DNA from: Clostridiaceae bacterium
Lineage (GTDB): Bacteria; Bacillota; Clostridia; Oscillospirales; QAMX01
NCBI GenBank assembly: GCA_018384365.1
Contig: JAHAYX010000016.1
Coordinates: 1-64,000 of the forward strand
DNA length: 64,000 nt
Direction of reading: 5' to 3'
Shown here in pieces: positions 26,777 to 34,821 of the stretch; the stretch's first letter is position 1, and every line of letters begins with the position of its first letter. The notes beneath the pieces were generated by a model. The model made no database searches. It saw only the letters and a program-made list of their open reading frames with translations, and was not told the DNA's origin. The translations under genes were made by a program, and so were the position numbers.

Positions 26777-28420
26777 ATGATTTCACGGTTTTTTCAGAGC
26801 CTGAAAAGCGAATTCTCCGGTTATAACGGCGCCAGCCTGCTGAAAGACATGATGGCGGGCCTGACGGTGTGTGCTGTGGCGCTTCCGTTGGCGCTGGCGT
26901 TTGGTGTTTCCTCCGGCGCAACGGCTGCCGCCGGACTGGTCACGGCGATCATCGCCGGTATTGTCATTGCAGTCCTCGGCGGCGCGTCTTATCAGGTTTC
27001 CGGTCCGACCGGCGCCATGAGCGCGGTGCTGGTATCCATCGTAGCCTCCTATGGCCTGCAAAGTATGTTCCTTGCCTGCCTGGCAGCGGGCATCATTCTG
27101 CTGTTGGCCGGTATTTTCAAGCTGGGCCGCCTGATCAGCTTCATCCCCATGCCGGTGGTAATGGGCTTCACCTCCGGTATCGCAGTGATCATTGCGATGG
27201 GCCAGATTGACAATTTCTTCGGCACGGTTTCCGAGGGGACGTCCAATCTGGCAAAGCTGGCTTCCTATGGACGGCTGGGCTTCCATATCAATTGGCAGGC
27301 CATGCTGATTGGACTGCTGGTCGTTGCGCTGATGCTGGCGTGGCCGAAAAAGTGGAACGCCAAGGTGCCTGGTTCCCTGGTCGGCATCATTTTGGCCACG
27401 GTTGTATCGACGGTGGCCGGTATGGATTCCCTGGCTGTGGTGGGCGACATTCCCCGCACACTGCTGCTTTCTGACCGTCTCGATTTCACGCAGCTGGATT
27501 TTTCCGTGCTGGGCAGTCTGATTTCCCCGATTGTCACCATTGCGGCGCTGGGCATGATCGAAAGCCTGCTGTGCGGCGCGTCTGCGTCGCGTATGAAAAA
27601 CGAAGTGTTCCATGCGGATCAGGAATTGATCGCGCAGGGGGTGGGCAATATCCTGCTGCCGCTCTTCGGCGGCGTACCTGCAACGGCGGCCATCGCGCGT
27701 ACCAGCGTGGCAATCAAATCCGGCCAGCAGACCAGACTTGCCAGCATTTTTCACTCGCTGTTCCTGCTGGCGTCTATGTTCCTGTTGGGCGGCGTGATGG
27801 CAAGGCTGCCGCTGGCGGCGCTCGCCGGCGTTTTGATGGTGACTGCCTGGCGCATGAACGACTGGGAGGGTATCCGCTATATCTTCCGCCGCAAGTTCAA
27901 GTCCGGTATCAGCCAGTTTGTGATTACCATGGCTGCCACGGTCATTTTTGACCTGACGGTGGCGATTCTGCTGGGCGCACTGTATTCCGCGCTGCTTTAC
28001 ATTGCAAAATCCAGCCATATCAAAGTCAGCTTTTCGTCGATCGACGCAAACCGCCTGCGCACGATCGAGGGGAAGGAGCCGATTCTGGAAACTGCGGGCG
28101 TTGCCTATATCACCGGGCCGCTGTTCTTCGGCGCGGTGGACGAATTTAACCACCGCATGGCGGAAATGCCGGCCTATGACCATGTGATTCTGTCCATGCG
28201 CGGAATGCCCAGCGTGGATGTCTCCGGCGCGCAGGCTATCCTGATGCTCTGTGAAAGCCTGAAGGCGCAGGGTCGGAGCGTTGCCTTCTGCGGCATGACG
28301 GATTCGGTCCGCACCTATTTTGACCGCGCAGGCGTTACGGAACTTTTAGGTGAAGGCGCTTATTTCTGGAGCGCCGACCAGGCGATCCTGAGCCTGCTGG
28401 CGACGGAAACCGCCGAATAA
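26777..28420 (+). CDS. SulP family anion transporter with STAS domain
   Basis: A 547-residue transporter. About 10-12 hydrophobic segments span residues 20-420, with the SulP signature VSGPTGAMSAVLV near residue 75. A cytoplasmic STAS domain follows (residues about 440-545; core VILSMRGMPSVDVSGAQAIL). SulP proteins carry sulfate, bicarbonate, or dicarboxylates; the ion cannot be read from sequence. The serine in DVSGA matches the position phosphorylated in some STAS proteins, which is an inference here. Monocistronic with its own promoter and terminator. Confidence 0.9.
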   Translation: MISRFFQSLKSEFSGYNGASLLKDMMAGLTVCAVALPLALAFGVSSGATAAAGLVTAIIAGIVIAVLGGASYQVSGPTGAMSAVLVSIVASYGLQSMFLACLAAGIILLLAGIFKLGRLISFIPMPVVMGFTSGIAVIIAMGQIDNFFGTVSEGTSNLAKLASYGRLGFHINWQAMLIGLLVVALMLAWPKKWNAKVPGSLVGIILATVVSTVAGMDSLAVVGDIPRTLLLSDRLDFTQLDFSVLGSLISPIVTIAALGMIESLLCGASASRMKNEVFHADQELIAQGVGNILLPLFGGVPATAAIARTSVAIKSGQQTRLASIFHSLFLLASMFLLGGVMARLPLAALAGVLMVTAWRMNDWEGIRYIFRRKFKSGISQFVITMAATVIFDLTVAILLGALYSALLYIAKSSHIKVSFSSIDANRLRTIEGKEPILETAGVAYITGPLFFGAVDEFNHRMAEMPAYDHVILSMRGMPSVDVSGAQAILMLCESLKAQGRSVAFCGMTDSVRTYFDRAGVTELLGEGAYFWSADQAILSLLATETAE

Positions 28421-28428
28421 AGGATCAA

Positions 28429-28479
28429 AAAAAGCACCCGGTACGAGGAAATGGAACTTGCCTCGCGCCGGGTGCTTTT
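28429..28479. terminator. Bidirectional terminator between sulP and the MATE gene
   Basis: AAAGCACCCGG at 28431-28441 pairs with CCGGGTGCTTT at 28468-28478, with inner CGAGG/CCTCG pairing. A- and T-runs flank both sides. Confidence 0.88.
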
Positions 28480-28494
28480 GCAATGTTCGGTTTT

Positions 28495-29847
28495 TCAGGT
28501 CGAAAGGAATACTGCCTGCGTTTTGCGGTAGCAGTGCACGAAATACGCAATTTCGGCCACAGACGTAATGCCCCAGGAAAACGCATAGAGCAGATACAGA
28601 GAAGTGATCGTGTGGAAATAGGCGAATATGGTATAAACCCAGATCACGCGGAAAACACAGGAACCCAGGATGACAATGACCGTTGGCACAAAGCTCTTCC
28701 CAAGGCCGCGCGAAGCGGCAATGGTGCAGTCCATGAAGGCGGAAAGTGCGTAGGAACAGCCCATCACGGTCAGACGTGCCATACCGGCGTCAATCACCGC
28801 GGACTCCGTCGTAAACAGCGCAAGGAACTGCCGTCCGAACAGGACAAGCAGCAGCCCCAGGGCGGCACCGATGCCGAAGGAATAGGCCAGACTGATGAAA
28901 TAGCTTTTCAAAACACGGTCGCGCTTCCCGGCGCCGAAGTTTTGCCCCATAAAACTGGCGCAGGCCGTGTAAAATGCAGCCATGACGTCGTAAACCAGCG
29001 CATCGGCATTGGTGGCGGCCGAGTTGCCCTCCACCATAGTGGCATCAAAGGTGTTGACACCGGCTTGAATAAACAGGTTCGCAATAGCAAAAATGGCGTT
29101 TTGCAGTCCTGCCGGGATGCCCAGCGCCAAAACGCAGCGGGCCTTTTTCGGATGAATCCGCAGCGCGGAAAAACGCAGGGAGTACATTTCCTGACTGGTG
29201 CACAGGGCCAGGACCACTAAAAATGCCGAGACATACTGCGCGATAACGCTGGCAATGGCCACACCGGCCACGTCCAGCCTGCAAACGATCACAAAAAAGA
29301 GATTTAAAAGGACGTTGAGAACACCTGCGACGGAAAGAAAATAAAGCGGCCGGCGCGTGTCGCCCACGGCGCTTAAAACGGCGTTGCCAAAGTTATACAC
29401 GGCCAGCGCCGGCATACCAAGCAGATAAATGCGCAGGTACACCGTTGCGCCGTCGATCAGCTCATCCTTTGTGCCGAGCAGTTCCAAAAGGCCGCGCGAG
29501 AAAACAAGACCGAGCACGGCAAGGGAAAGGCCGATGAGCAGGGATAAAAGCGCTGATGTATGCACAAATTCCCGCACGTCGCGCGCTGCGCGGGCGCCTG
29601 CACTGCGGGCCACGAGGACATTGATTCCGCCGCCCACGCCGATCAGAAATCCGGTAAACAGCGTGATGAGTATGGCGGTGGAGCCAACCGAACCGAGCGC
29701 CGCGGAACCGGCAAAACGGCCGACAACGGCAATGTCGGTCATGTTGAAAAGTACCTGTAAAACGTTTGACAGCATCAGGGGCAGGCTGAAAACAAAAATC
29801 TGTTTTCCAAGCCGGCCTTCCGTCATATCCTGTACGCTTCTGATCAT
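28495..29847 (-). CDS. MATE family efflux transporter
   Basis: A 450-residue protein with 12 hydrophobic segments and the two-fold MATE layout (opening LGKQIFVFSLPLMLSNVLQV, then NMTDIAVVGRFAGSAALGSV). MATE proteins export drugs or metabolites against Na+ or H+. It lies 45 bases after the GTPase-nuclease fusion gene on the same strand, so the two may be co-transcribed. The substrate is unknown. It is not closely similar in sequence to the other MATE at 52332-53693. Confidence 0.9.
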   Translation of the reverse strand: MIRSVQDMTEGRLGKQIFVFSLPLMLSNVLQVLFNMTDIAVVGRFAGSAALGSVGSTAILITLFTGFLIGVGGGINVLVARSAGARAARDVREFVHTSALLSLLIGLSLAVLGLVFSRGLLELLGTKDELIDGATVYLRIYLLGMPALAVYNFGNAVLSAVGDTRRPLYFLSVAGVLNVLLNLFFVIVCRLDVAGVAIASVIAQYVSAFLVVLALCTSQEMYSLRFSALRIHPKKARCVLALGIPAGLQNAIFAIANLFIQAGVNTFDATMVEGNSAATNADALVYDVMAAFYTACASFMGQNFGAGKRDRVLKSYFISLAYSFGIGAALGLLLVLFGRQFLALFTTESAVIDAGMARLTVMGCSYALSAFMDCTIAASRGLGKSFVPTVIVILGSCVFRVIWVYTIFAYFHTITSLYLLYAFSWGITSVAEIAYFVHCYRKTQAVFLST

Positions 29848-29892
29848 AAAAGCCTCGCAAAAAAAGTTCTGTGGAAACCGAAATGCCCGGTA

Positions 29893-32493
29893 TTAGCTTT
29901 CGTTGATACGCCGGATGATTTCGGAAATCTGGATTTTTGCCTGTTCCACTTCTTCCCGGAAAGCCCGTGCGGAAATACGCATGGCGCCGTGCCCGAGAAT
30001 GATGAGCTGTTCCATCCCGTCGGAGGTCGCCACACGCACACGCCGGTGCCGTCCGATTTCATAAGTGGTGCGCTCGATATACATATCCGCGGTTTCCGCT
30101 TCTTTGGTATAGACCACGTAAATGTTGTGATAGCGCTCCACGTCGCAGACGGAGCGCTGTACCTGATACGCGTCGAATACGAGGATCAGGACACATTTGC
30201 GGAATCCCTGGTAATTGCTCAGAATATCCATCAGCGTGTGCCGCGCCGCGTCCATATTGACCGCGGCCAGTTTTTTCAGATCCTCCCACGCATAGATGAT
30301 GTTGTAACCATCCACAAGCAGGTATTCCGCACCGAGATCCAAAATCCGGAAGTTTTCCTGAAGCCGCTCGCGCACGACCGGCTTGGGATCAAAATAATGT
30401 CCGTCCTTGATCGGCCCGTATGTGCGTTCAAAGATGGCTTCCAGTTCCCGATCCTCGCGCAGGGTGCCGGAATAGCGCGGCGCGGCGGCCATGCGCGGTC
30501 CGGAACCGGGGGAGGGGTCCTGCGGTTCGGCCCCGGCGGCCTCCTCTCCCAGACGCAGGCCGGTGTCGATGTGCATATACTCTCTTACATGATCCCAGCG
30601 CACGGAAAAACCTGCGCCATGCGCACAGAAAACCGAATCCGGCGAATTGTCGGGGTCGCGCGTGGGGTCATACCCGATTTCGGCGATCACCTGCTCTGTG
30701 TTGTGACAGGGTGCATAGCCTTTCAGCGTAAAGGAAAGCCTGCCGCGCCCCTTTGTATAGGAAGTAAGCTCCGCGGCATAGTCACGCATGGTGGAAACGG
30801 GCGCGCTGCCGGTTAAAACGACGGTGTCGCCATAGGTTTCCGGCGGGGAAAAGGAACCGTGCAGTTTCCCGATGTCATTCATGGCGCGGCCCAAGGACTC
30901 CGGCGGCAGTTCCAGCCGGAAATCGTAGTAGGGTTCCAGTAAAATACTCTGCGCGCACATCAGCCCCTGGCGCAAGGCCCGGTAGGTGGCCTGCCGGAAG
31001 TCGCCGCCCTCCGTATGCTTGAGGTGCGCGCGCCCGGCAATGAGCGTAATGTTCATGTCTGTGAGCGGGGAGCCGGTCAGCACGCCGATGTGCTCGCGCT
31101 CGGCAAGGTGCGTCAGAATCAGCCGCTGCCAGTTTCGGTCCAGTACGTCCTCCGAACAGGCCGTATCAAATGTCAGCCCTCGTCCGGGTTCGCCGGGCTC
31201 CAACAGTAAATGCACTTCCGCATAATGCCGCAGCGGTTCGAAGTGGCCAACGCCTTCCACCGGCGCGGCGATGGTTTCGCGGTAAACGATGTTCCCTGTG
31301 CCGAATTCCACGGCGATGCCAAAACGCTCAAAGATCAGATGCCGCAGGATCTCCAGCTGTACTTCGCCCATCAGTTTGACGTGAATTTCGCGCAGATGCT
31401 CGTTCCAGACGATGTGAAGCTGCGGATCCTCTTCCTCAAGCTGCCGGAATTTTGCAAGTGCCGTGTGCGGATCGCAGCCGTCCGGTAAAATGATCTGGTA
31501 ATTTAAAACGGGCTCCAAAACCGGCGGCACGGAGGCTGCCTCGATGCCCAGCCCCTCGCCGGGCCAGGTCATGGTCAGTCCCGTAACGGCGCAGACCATT
31601 CCGGCGGACGCTTCGTCCAGCGCCTGAAACCTGGTTCCGGAATAAAGCCGCAGCTGGTCGGCTTTTTCCTCCCAGGGCTCGCCGCTTGCGCTGATGCCGG
31701 AAAGCACATCCTTCACGCGCAGCACGCCGCCGGTCACTTTCAGATAAGTCAGGCGGCGGCCCTGCTCATCCCGGGCAATTTTATAAACCTTTGCGCCGAA
31801 TTCCCCGCGGAAGCGGGGCTCTGCCGTGTCGCGCGAAAGCCCCTCGAGCAGGGCGTCGATCCCCTCCAGCTTTAAGGCGGAGCCAAAATAGCAGGGGAAA
31901 AGCTGCCGGCGGCGGATCAGCGTCCGGATGTCCCTATCCGACACGGCACCGCTTTCAAAATACCGGTTTAAAACGTCCTCGTCACACATGGCGACGTTTT
32001 CTAAAAAGTTCTCGTCCCGGCCTGCGCTGAAATCCACGCAGCTTTCGGAAAGCTGCTGGCGCAATTCAGCCAGCAGAGCGCTGCGGTCGGCGCCGGCCAG
32101 GTCCATTTTGTTGATAAACAGGAACGTGGGGATGCCATGCTGCGCCAAAAGGCGCCAAAGCGTGCGCGTGTGCACCTGAACGCCGTCTGTGCCGCTGATG
32201 ACCAGAATGGCGTAGTCCAGCACCTGCAGCGTGCGCTCCATTTCACTGGAAAAATCGACATGACCCGGCGTATCGAGCAGCATCAGCTCCAGATCGCCGG
32301 TGCGAAATACCGCCTGTTTGGAAAAAATGGTGATACCGCGCTCGCGCTCCAGTGCATAGGTGTCCAGAAATGCATCCTGATGGTCGACGCGTCCGAGCCG
32401 CCGGATGCTGCCGCTTACGTACAGCATCCCCTCGGAGAGGGTTGTTTTCCCTGCGTCAACGTGCGCCAAAACACCTACAACAAGCCGCTTCAT
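29893..32493 (-). CDS. TetM/EF-G-like ribosomal GTPase fused to a NYN (YacP/Rae1-like) nuclease domain
   Basis: An 866-residue protein. Residues 1-640 are a translation GTPase of the TetM/EF-G class: G1 AHVDAGKTTLSE, switch ERERGITI, G3 DTPGHVDF, G4 NKMDLAGAD, followed by the EF-G-like domains. A low-complexity linker with Ala, Pro and Gly lies at about 649-675. From about 721 to 850 is a NYN domain with four acidic positions of the PIN/NYN active site (LLVDGYNIIYAW, LVFDAYQVQ, ETADMYIE, ATSDGMEQ). Stand-alone YacP (Rae1) of Bacillus subtilis is a ribosome-associated endoribonuclease. The fusion suggests GTPase-delivered cleavage of mRNA at the ribosome. ATG 32493 follows GGAGG. TetM proper is about 640 residues, so tetracycline resistance is not implied. 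Confidence 0.88.
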   Translation of the reverse strand: MKRLVVGVLAHVDAGKTTLSEGMLYVSGSIRRLGRVDHQDAFLDTYALERERGITIFSKQAVFRTGDLELMLLDTPGHVDFSSEMERTLQVLDYAILVISGTDGVQVHTRTLWRLLAQHGIPTFLFINKMDLAGADRSALLAELRQQLSESCVDFSAGRDENFLENVAMCDEDVLNRYFESGAVSDRDIRTLIRRRQLFPCYFGSALKLEGIDALLEGLSRDTAEPRFRGEFGAKVYKIARDEQGRRLTYLKVTGGVLRVKDVLSGISASGEPWEEKADQLRLYSGTRFQALDEASAGMVCAVTGLTMTWPGEGLGIEAASVPPVLEPVLNYQIILPDGCDPHTALAKFRQLEEEDPQLHIVWNEHLREIHVKLMGEVQLEILRHLIFERFGIAVEFGTGNIVYRETIAAPVEGVGHFEPLRHYAEVHLLLEPGEPGRGLTFDTACSEDVLDRNWQRLILTHLAEREHIGVLTGSPLTDMNITLIAGRAHLKHTEGGDFRQATYRALRQGLMCAQSILLEPYYDFRLELPPESLGRAMNDIGKLHGSFSPPETYGDTVVLTGSAPVSTMRDYAAELTSYTKGRGRLSFTLKGYAPCHNTEQVIAEIGYDPTRDPDNSPDSVFCAHGAGFSVRWDHVREYMHIDTGLRLGEEAAGAEPQDPSPGSGPRMAAAPRYSGTLREDRELEAIFERTYGPIKDGHYFDPKPVVRERLQENFRILDLGAEYLLVDGYNIIYAWEDLKKLAAVNMDAARHTLMDILSNYQGFRKCVLILVFDAYQVQRSVCDVERYHNIYVVYTKEAETADMYIERTTYEIGRHRRVRVATSDGMEQLIILGHGAMRISARAFREEVEQAKIQISEIIRRINES

Positions 32494-32642
32494 GATGCCT
32501 CCATCGTTTGTACTGCAATGTATTCTCTTTATTGTACCATAAATCGAAGAAAAGGGAAATGGCAAGCTTGCAGGAAACTGTCCTTGCAGGCATAGAGAAA
32601 ATTTGATAAAATCATTTCAGAGAAAGGAAGGAGGCAATGTGT

Positions 32643-32981
32643 ATGGCAAAGCTGGAATGCGAACTTTCCGGTAATTTTCATCAGATCCTACGCGAAATTG
32701 AAGACGCGGTACTTGATGGAAGCAGTACGGCAAGCTGCGAGGAGACTTCGGATTTTCAGACAGAGCATTGCCGCTGTGCAGTACGTGTCTACGAACGATA
32801 TAGCGCTCTGGGCGGCAACCGCGTCAGCCTGAACCTGACGCTCATACAGGCCGACGGCAGGATACATTTATGCGCCATCACCTCGGGCGGCAGTCAGGCG
32901 ATGTTTTTTAAGCTCAACACGTTTGGCGAAGAATCGTTCCTTTCCACTATCCGGGAAACGGTCGGCCGATATAGAAAATGA
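32643..32981 (+). CDS. Small conserved protein, DUF6054-like
   Basis: A 112-residue soluble protein without signal peptide or membrane segment. It resembles the DUF6054 group (AKLECELSGNF at the start, SVSLNLTLI-type core). Function unknown. ATG 32643 is preferred because GGAGG at 32630-32634 is 8 bases upstream; ATG 32637 would be too close. It is divergent from the GTPase-nuclease gene, with a 149-base shared upstream region, and convergent with the FAD dehydrogenase. Confidence 0.75.
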   Translation: MAKLECELSGNFHQILREIEDAVLDGSSTASCEETSDFQTEHCRCAVRVYERYSALGGNRVSLNLTLIQADGRIHLCAITSGGSQAMFFKLNTFGEESFLSTIRETVGRYRK

Positions 32982-32984
32982 GGA

Positions 32985-33012
32985 AAAAAGCACAGCATAC
33001 GCTGTGCTTTTC
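32985..33012. terminator. Bidirectional terminator
   Basis: AAAAGCACAGC at 32986-32996, loop ATAC, GCTGTGCTTTT at 33001-33011. It serves the small plus-strand gene and the FAD dehydrogenase on minus. Confidence 0.9.
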
Positions 33013-33014
33013 GC

Positions 33015-34409
33015 TTATTCGGCCAAAATCTTTCGCGCCATCAAAACGCCCATGACAGACGCCATCATCAGACCACGTGTCCAGCCGCTGGAGTCGCCCA
33101 GACAGTGCAGGCCGCTGACATTGGTGTCAAGATCATCGTCCAGTTTGATTTTGTTGCTGTAAAACTTCAGCTCCGGGGAATACAGCAGAGTCTCCGGCGC
33201 CGCAAACCCCGGCACGACGATATCTGCCGCCTGAATGAAGTTGATAATATTCGTCATGGCGCGGTAGGGCATGGCGGCGGTGATGTCGCCCGCCACGGCG
33301 TCCGGCAGGGTGGGGACAACGTTCGACTGCGACAGTTCTTTCTGCCAGGTGCGCTTGCCGTCGAGAATATCGCCGAAGCGCTGCACGAGAATGTGCCCGT
33401 CACCGAGCATATTGGTCAGTTCTCCCACCTTTTGCGCATAGGCAATGGGCTGATTGAATGGCACGGAGAAATTGTGTGAGCACAGAATGGCAAGGTTCGT
33501 GTTGTTTGACTTGCGCTCCTTATAGGAATGGCCGTTGACGACGGCCAGGTGATTGTCGTAATTCTCCTGGCTCACGAAACCGCCGGGGTTCTGGCAGAAG
33601 GTGCGCACCTTGTTTTTAAAAGGCTGCGGATAACCGATGAGTTTGGATTCATACAGCACGCGGTTGACGAACTCCATGACTTCGTTGCGCACCTCCACGC
33701 GGACGCCGATGTCAACGGTGCCGGGCTGGTGCGCAATGTCATACTGCGCGCACTGATGCTCCAGCCATTCGGAACCGCGCCGCCCGGTTGCCACGATGGT
33801 GTGCCCGGCCAGGCACTCAAAGCTGCCGGAACGGCCCTCAATCCGTGCGCCCAGGCATTTTCCGTCCTGGATAATCAGTTCGTTGCACGCATGCTCAAAA
33901 TAAATCTCCACGCCGCGCGAAAGCAGCAGGTTCTGGATCGCCAGATAGATCGCCTGCGCGCGCTCCGTGCCCAGGTGGCGGATGGGGCAGTCCACCAGCT
34001 TCAATCCGGCCTTGATGGCGTTTTTGCGGATTTCCTTGACTTCCGCGCTGTTGTTGATGCCTTCGATTTTTTCATCCGCGCCGAACTCCAGATAAATGCT
34101 GTCGGCATAGTGGATGGTTTCCTGCACAAGCTCTGCGCCGACCAGATTCGGCAGGTCGCCGCCGACCTCATAACTGAGCGAGAGTTTGCCGTCCGAAAAG
34201 GCGCCCGCGCCGGAGAAACCGGTTGTAATGTTGCAGTGCGGACGGCAGTCCACACAGCGGCGCGTTTTTTCCTTGGGGCAATGGCGGCGTTCGATGGGCA
34301 GGCCTTTTTCGACCATGACAATTTTCTTCTGACTTCCTTTTTTCAAAAGCTCCAGCGCCGTAAAGATACCGGCGGGGCCGGTGCCGATGATGAGTACGTC
34401 CGTTTTCAT
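33015..34409 (-). CDS. Uncharacterised FAD-dependent dehydrogenase (COG2509 type)
   Basis: A 464-residue flavoprotein. The N-terminal FAD fold is VLIIGTGPAGIFTAL. A four-cysteine segment follows (CPKEKTRRCVDCRPHC, residues about 44-59), then GFSGAGAFSDGKLS. This cysteine set is a regular feature of the COG2509 family and may hold a metal or cluster. GRRGSEW is a second nucleotide-contact motif, and the C-terminal LHCLGDSSGWTRG closes the FAD site. The physiological substrate of the family is unknown. It is preceded by a purine-type riboswitch and terminator (34430-34543), which suggests a link to purine metabolism. AAAGGAG precedes ATG 34409. Confidence 0.88.
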   Translation of the reverse strand: MKTDVLIIGTGPAGIFTALELLKKGSQKKIVMVEKGLPIERRHCPKEKTRRCVDCRPHCNITTGFSGAGAFSDGKLSLSYEVGGDLPNLVGAELVQETIHYADSIYLEFGADEKIEGINNSAEVKEIRKNAIKAGLKLVDCPIRHLGTERAQAIYLAIQNLLLSRGVEIYFEHACNELIIQDGKCLGARIEGRSGSFECLAGHTIVATGRRGSEWLEHQCAQYDIAHQPGTVDIGVRVEVRNEVMEFVNRVLYESKLIGYPQPFKNKVRTFCQNPGGFVSQENYDNHLAVVNGHSYKERKSNNTNLAILCSHNFSVPFNQPIAYAQKVGELTNMLGDGHILVQRFGDILDGKRTWQKELSQSNVVPTLPDAVAGDITAAMPYRAMTNIINFIQAADIVVPGFAAPETLLYSPELKFYSNKIKLDDDLDTNVSGLHCLGDSSGWTRGLMMASVMGVLMARKILAE

Positions 34410-34429
34410 GAACAGGGCTCCTTTTGCAC

Positions 34430-34478
34430 AAAAAAATAACCGCGGCAGCAGGGCTAAAACGCTCCCATCTGCGCGGGA
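34430..34478 (-). terminator. Riboswitch-controlled terminator upstream of the FAD dehydrogenase
   Basis: On the minus strand CCGCG-CAG-GGG pairs with CCC-CTG-CGCGG with small bulges, followed by TTATTTTTTT (plus 34431-34439 region). It starts within the bases that follow the P1 stem of the aptamer, as expected for an expression platform. Confidence 0.7.
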
Positions 34479-34543
34479 TGTTATAGCCGGCTGTTGCGGC
34501 AGCCTGTAGAAACGCTCGACCGAATTACGAGCCTATATAACCA
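34479..34543 (-). promoter_or_regulatory. Variant purine-class riboswitch aptamer
   Basis: The minus strand reads P1 GTTATA, J1/2 TAGG, P2 GCTCG/CGAGC, J2/3 GTTTCTACA, P3 GGCTG/CAGCC, J3/1 GGC, and P1 TATAAC. L2 ends CGG and L3 begins CCG, which allows the loop-loop G-C pairs of purine aptamers. In xpt numbering U22, U47, U51 and C74 are kept, so a guanine-like ligand is favoured. A24 and A73 are G, C54 is A, and L3 is one base short. These changes lie next to the ligand pocket, so a variant ligand is possible. Confidence 0.75.
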
Positions 34544-34741
34544 AATGATCCTGCGACAGTATAGCAGAGAATTTTGCAAAAGTCAATCCCAAAATTCTGC
34601 TGAATCCACCGGAAAATGCCTGACTTTTTTTGCGTGGCGCAGTGTTTTGCGGTGTTTTGATGCGGATTTTGCACTTCCTGCCGGAAGCCGGTTCTGTGCC
34701 GGAAAACAGGAAATTTACAGCATGATTTTGCGTAATTTTTC
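34544..34741. other. Gene-free stretch before the uxuB promoter
   Basis: I see no gene or repeat here beyond the expected minus-strand promoter of the riboswitch, which I could not place, and the plus-strand uxuB promoter that follows. Confidence 0.5.
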
Positions 34742-34770
34742 TTGCGGTGCAGGCACAAAAATGCTATAAT
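34742..34770 (+). promoter_or_regulatory. Promoter of uxuB-uxuA
   Basis: TTGCGG (34742-34747), 17-base spacer, and TATAAT (34765-34770). The transcript would begin near 34777, which excludes the frame start at 34747 and supports ATG 34822. Confidence 0.8.
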
Positions 34771-34821
34771 TGCCGTGAAAGAGCCAAACTTCACGGAATA
34801 TGCAGAAAGAAGGCTGATCTT

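Noticed and set aside
29893..32493. Tetracycline resistance (ribosomal protection) gene
   Set aside because: The GTPase part resembles TetM, but the protein is about 230 residues longer with a nuclease domain and no mobile context. Resistance is not supported.
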